Shown here one piece after another: positions 59,115 through 64,000 of a stretch of DNA of 64,000 bases. Numbering within the stretch: the first letter of the stretch is position 1; each line of letters starts with the position of its first letter. The notes under the pieces are model-generated. The model did no database searches. It had not been told where the DNA came from and was given only the letters and a program-made list of their open reading frames with translations. The stretch is from Calvatia gigantea (Eukaryota > Basidiomycota > Agaricomycetes > Agaricales > Lycoperdaceae). The position numbers and the translations under genes are program-made. Where the stretch lies: the NCBI GenBank assembly GCA_025093985.1, contig JACAAK010000010.1, positions 769,501 to 833,500 on the forward strand. The letters run 5' to 3'.

Positions 59115-62100
59115 TTAATCCACAAAGTGGTTTCTGCTGCTGCTACCATCACCCTTCACTACGTCCTCAAATTCTTCCTCCAGTTCCTTCATTTCACTCA
59201 GAACAGCCTCTAACGCCGACCTTTTCGTCCAGGTCGCAAAAGACACTTCGTCGCCACTCTCCATACCAAGTCCAACAATCCCCGGATCCCGTTTGAATGC
59301 TGGCATAGGCAACAATGTATCATATCCCATAAACGTCTGCACCGTTCGAATCCTCCGACATGTGGACTGCATCAGGGTCGGTGACTTGATCTTAGTCGAC
59401 TGTGCCATCAATCTGATGTTGCTGACACCAAAACTTCCTCCGCCACTTGGCGAAACTGGTGTAGGCGGAAGTAGTGCTGAAGGTGACGCAGGCCCGAGAT
59501 GAACAATTCGCGGGCCCTGTCCTTGACCCTGGTCACCATCCGCCTGAATATACGCGCCACCTCGCTTTGGTGTGGATAGTGATAACGTTGGGGAGCTATA
59601 TTGATATCCCGGTATTCGCAGCTGTCCTCCGGGGTTGGAGTCGGGGATGTCGAGAGATGACAACTGTCCGTGACTACTGCGACTCAGGTTTGGACCAAGA
59701 TGGATGGAAGGGATAGATAGTTCGTTGATCATTGAAGGTGAACGGCTCGTACGAGGAGAGGAATCGGGGGAGGGATATAGGGCCGACCGGCGGGGCTTGG
59801 CGAAAACTGAGATTCGTCGGTTCGTTGGGCTGATATTTGGCGAGACGAAAGGGCTTGCACGTCGTTGAAGGTTCCCAAGCTCCTGATTGAGAGTAACTAC
59901 CTTCTCCATGATGAATAGTCGGAGTTGAAGCCTGAGAGGCGACCGATACGCACACAGGAACTCAAGAATTGACCATAATGCGTAATCAATCACCCGCGGA
60001 GACGTGGGAGGTGCTATGGACCCAGAAGTCATGGTGGACTGTCCTGGAAGATCGAAGAACAGGGTCTGTCCACTGCGGTCCAACTGAATACTCCCTCTAG
60101 GGGAGAGCGTCGGGGACGGTAGCGGTGAAAGGTCTTTAAGACTGGAATCTGGCAGTGCAAAGTGGGCGTTTCCGTCCATAAGGACCGACTTCAAGAACCC
60201 AGCCAAACGGTGCCATAGGTCCGGTAATGTAGCAGAAATCTCGGCCTCGGCTCGGATAACAATAACCTTGATAATCTGCAGGGCTGTGATAAAAGTGGGC
60301 AAGTGTGTCTGCCACTGCTTCTCGTCCACGTTTTTCTTGTCGCGCGACTTGGATCGAGATAGAGGAAGGTCATCAGCAGCCCGGAAGCTTCGTTGACATG
60401 CCGTCATGGCATAGAATAAGAGTTTAATCCACGAGCCCGTTAGGGATGAGCGATGCCACGCTTCGGTTTTTCCAGTGTCGGAAACCAACTGGTCCGTTGT
60501 TTTTAACGTCAGGGACAGGGGAAGTACGACTTTGACAAGGAAGTGGAATGACGGCCGGCGTTTCTCAAGTTCGCCAACAACATCAGCCCCACGAAGAAAG
60601 ACCCCCTCGCAGAGGAGGGGAACTAAGGCTGTACGGAAGCACTTTTTTGAGGGTTCTGTTTCCGCCGTTACCAGTTCACAAGCTTCCAATCCCGCGGAAC
60701 ACATTTCGTGGACGACAAGGCGAGCGAACACTGGGTCATGGGTGTACGGAGGTGTAGAAGACACTTGTGTGATGGCCTCAAACACCGAGGTGAAATCAAG
60801 GATGGTGGTATATGCTCGAATGACGGGGGATATCTCTTGAAGGAAGGGCATCACGTATTTCGGCTTGGAGAGTTCGCCGCGTAGAATGACAAGTTTAGCG
60901 AGGTCCCCAAAGAAAGTCGACAGGGGTTTCAACATTTCTGAGGGAGTATCCTTAAGAATCAATTTAGCAATCTCGATTGCCTGCCGAGCCATTTGTGGTG
61001 GAATATGGCATCCGGCTTGAGCGACAGTGGTGAGAGCGAACAAGAAATCCAATCTCATCACATTTGGATTGCTCGCATTCTTGTGCTTGTCGCTTGCTTC
61101 GGATCCGTTAACAATGTTTGAGACGGTTGTATCCGCCTCTCCGACTTGAACGGCACCACTACCGTCCGCGAGCTTCGACTTGGAAAACGTTTTCATGAGG
61201 ATTTCGCTCAACGCGGCCAAACCGTCCTGCAAAACACTTCTTGCCTGCGAGGAGGCATCGTACAGGTGAGGCGCGAGAAACCGGAACGTTCGCATAAAAT
61301 ATTGAGCTCGAAGGATAGATGGGTCATGGGCAATGATGGTAAGGAATAACTTGACAAAATCCTCCATTCGCAACCTCGAACCCTCGTACGAATCTGGAAC
61401 CTCGAAGAAGATCTGTCCATTGGTTTGTGCATCCCCACGACGGATCGCTGCCAAGAATGTTTGCGGCTTGTCCTCTGCGGCACGGAACAACAGGGCTTCC
61501 TTCTCCTGTGACTGATTGATTCCATGAATCCCAGCCGGGTCAACGTTTGTTGGTGCCTACGCCAGCACGAAGGGAGTAGAACAACTCGTAGGCCCTCGCC
61601 GCATACTGTGCTGCGTCGGTTCCTGGCAGAGCCGCTACATGTGCAATGGCATCTAAACTTTGGAAGAGGAACGCTTCACGATGCAGAGCATAGAACCGGT
61701 GCGCAGCATACTCAATCGCGAGTTTGATGTCAATGCGTTCATGGAAATCTGCATAGATTTTGACCAGTGCTGGCATGAACAGGGCGTATCCACCACCTGA
61801 GGTAAAAAGTCGACGGAACCGAGCACTGGCAATCATGAATGCTAGGAAGCTTATAAATTTCAATTAAGGCATCGCGAAGGAAAACTCACCAATCAACACA
61901 TGGCCAACGATTCCGATGTCATCTCCGTGCGTTAACAAAATCCTATTCAAACCGTCCACGAAATTTGCCATCTCCTCCCGATCATTCGAATTTCTCGACA
62001 TAGACCGAAATACCTGCCCCACCAGGGTCACATAACTCCTCGCGAGAGCCAATGACAGCGTTGCTAACGTTTTTGCCGCCTTTCCGTTCCCCTCGCTTGT

Positions 62101-64000
62101 GGGGCCCCGCTTGAATTTCCTGAACGGCACAAATGCATGCAAGTCCAGCACCTTCCTCTCCCCCTCTACCTCGTTCCGGTCAAGGCTTGGCATAACAAAC
62201 TTCGGCATTGTCTTCCTCACTAACACCACATCCTGCGCATTTTTCTTGAGCATGTCCACAAACGCCATATTCTGAGCAATCCGAATCATTATCACGCTCA
62301 CTAGCTTTGTATCCAACCCTACGTCCACTGCCGGCTCAAAAGGGTTTTGCCTTCTTTTCGCAGCAAGGCCGACACCCAAACCCGGACCCTTAGGAAACAT
62401 CGGCCCGCTGTACACATCTACGTGTTCGAACCATAGCGTCCCATAGGGGATCAGAAAATGCTCCATCTTGGACTTCCTGATCTCCCTAATCGTCAACTCT
62501 CCAACATACTTCGCAAGCTGCGCCATAATCGGCACAGTCAACGCAAAGCTGGTCAATATCGACTCCCCTGGTGCCAACCCCGAGTCTACGTGTTTCGAAG
62601 TAGAAGGCGAGAGGTCCGTTTGCCTCGACGTGTACTTCAAGAAACCAGCGAGGTTATTAAATATGGCATGCGTCATGGGTGGCGGAAGCATATGTTTGGT
62701 GTGTAAAAGCGCAGTGAGAATGGTTACAGCCTGCGAGACGTCTTTTTGACTATTGTTCTCCATTCCTTGTTCTTCGCAAAATAAATCCAGGACAGGTCGG
62801 AGCAAAAGTCCAGGGTCGTTCCGCATGAGATCTAGCAATGTATCCCTCGCAGCAGCCACAACAGCATAACTGGGATCATATATCCATCATTGCGAGCACA
62901 CGGAAAATAGGTGACAATGCTGGGACGAAGACAGCTCTTCGTTTCGCGAACGTCGGACCTCCAGCACTTGAATTCCTCCTCAACAAACTACCATCGTCGA
63001 CCTTGGCTTTTGCACCAACAGCCAATAAAAGGTTCGCCTGCCCACCGGGGGAATTCGGCTGAGGAGAACTCGGTACCACGGATGGCGATACAGGCCTGGA
63101 GGCATGATGATGGTGAGGGTGATCCGATCTCTGCAAATCCAACCGTTCAACCTGGCTCACAGGTAACATTGACACCGGCGTCCTCACCCACACCTCCTTC
63201 TCATCCCCTTCCAGTTCCTCACCCACCCACCCAATTTCGACCAACTGGCGCCTGAGCTCCGCCGGAATCGCGTCTTTCCCTTTCGTTTTTCCCACCGCAC
63301 CACCAGTGTCGCCGCTATCATGTACGTAGTTTACCGAACCCATATCAGTTGGTACAAATGGCAGAGGTGCCCGGGCAAGCTTGAAAGGCCGATGTGTGCG
63401 GTCGGCGAGGATACTGTGGGGTTCGGGGATGATCTGAAATCGCCAGTTTATGAGAAGGCTGAGCTTGTTTATAGATTCAAGGCGCGTCAGATCGTCGGAA
63501 CTGTGTTCACCGTTATCATCAATCTCCAAGCCTCTGAACTCAGGTTAGCTAAAACATACCTCCGCATGTCGACCTCGACCATTGCCCTGAACTCTAGAGG
63601 GTTCTTCTCCGCGCATTGCATGACTAGGAAGCAAACCAGGGGCATCACACCCTTTTCGAGCTTTCCACCTCCACTATCACACCCGTCGGCATCTAGGCCA
63701 TGATACCAGACGATTGGCGCAACGCGACTCCAGTCAACCGGGCTCAGCATTGCAGACACCGTCACAAGTAGTTTCAGAGCGCGCGGAACAAAACCCTTAA
63801 ACAACGAGGTGACAAGTTTGACTCCTGTGTTGAGTATTTCGGGAATGTGGAGCTGTTCTTCCGTTTCGTGGCTTTCTGTGTCCTTGGTGTTGGAGATGGT
63901 GGGGGCGGTAGGCATCAGGGCAAAGGTCCTCCTCTATTCCGAAGTCAGGGCGCGCGATTAACAAAAGGGACAAAGAACAAACCTTGTGCAATGAACCGGC
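59115..64000 (-). CDS. Very large conserved fungal protein, possibly UNC80-like, runs off right edge
   Basis: Main coding blocks on the minus strand: 63560-63915, 62878-63500, 61909-62878, 61554-61862, 59115-61547, with introns at 63501-63559 and about 61863-61908. Over 1500 residues, mostly amphipathic helices in ARM/HEAT style (KLVTSLFKGFVPRALKLLVT; EYAAHRFYALHREAFLFQSL; EDFVKLFLTIIAHDP). The C-terminus is a low-complexity Ser/Pro stretch ending SSSRNHFVD. An intron near 63936-63982 suggests more exons beyond the window. Extra bases near 62878 (ATATAT) and 61546 (AAA) are needed for continuity. I recall a resemblance to the UNC80 channel-regulator family, but cannot confirm it. No catalytic motif. 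Confidence 0.55.

Overview
The window is nuclear DNA of a filamentous basidiomycete, most likely an Agaricomycete. Genes carry many 37-70 bp introns, GC is moderate, and several families are fungal: a Fus3/Kss1-class MAP kinase, CRH-type GH16, Hmp1-like CsbD proteins, NACHT NTPases, and DIRS-like, Tc1, hAT and copia elements. The species cannot be fixed from the sequence alone. No tRNA, rRNA or CRISPR was seen.

1-15.3 kb is a transposon graveyard, AT-rich and poor in CpG. It holds two gag remnants, LTR-like repeats, and decayed HNH-nuclease genes. One segment (HNH relic followed by the MAP-kinase 3' end) is present twice. Into it came a young 6.8 kb Ty1/copia element (5418-12225) with apparently identical 409 bp LTRs, a 5 bp target duplication and four in-frame stops. 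A Tc1-like element (13206-14817) follows, with a one-base deletion at its catalytic Glu and a truncated tandem copy.

15.7-19.3 kb holds a MAP kinase with three GC-AG introns, a ribokinase 62 bp upstream of it on the same strand, and a small unknown gene. 19.3-23.7 kb is repetitive and gene-poor. 23.7-29.3 kb carries a CCCH zinc-finger gene whose two halves are separated by a 2.95 kb decayed hAT element.

31.7-42.4 kb is a duplicated block. Each unit has a ferric-reductase-like gene behind ATCWGATAA-type iron-GATA motifs, then the start of eIF2-alpha. The left unit keeps only a 169 bp eIF2-alpha fragment and was invaded by a DIRS-like retrotransposon. The right unit has a broken reductase and the real eIF2-alpha gene.

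42.6-64 kb is gene-dense: a divergent pair of Hmp1-like genes, a broken TSR3, mitochondrial ribosomal protein mL41, an SDR dehydrogenase, a NACHT NTPase, a metallothionein, a RAD51 paralogue, a multi-RRM protein, a CRH glycosidase and a very long protein running off the right edge. Many of these need one-base corrections, mostly +1 in short homopolymers, to read through. That is either local decay or base-calling error and should be settled before calling them pseudogenes. The genes do not form one pathway. Iron uptake (reductase) and metal binding (metallothionein) are the only loosely linked functions.
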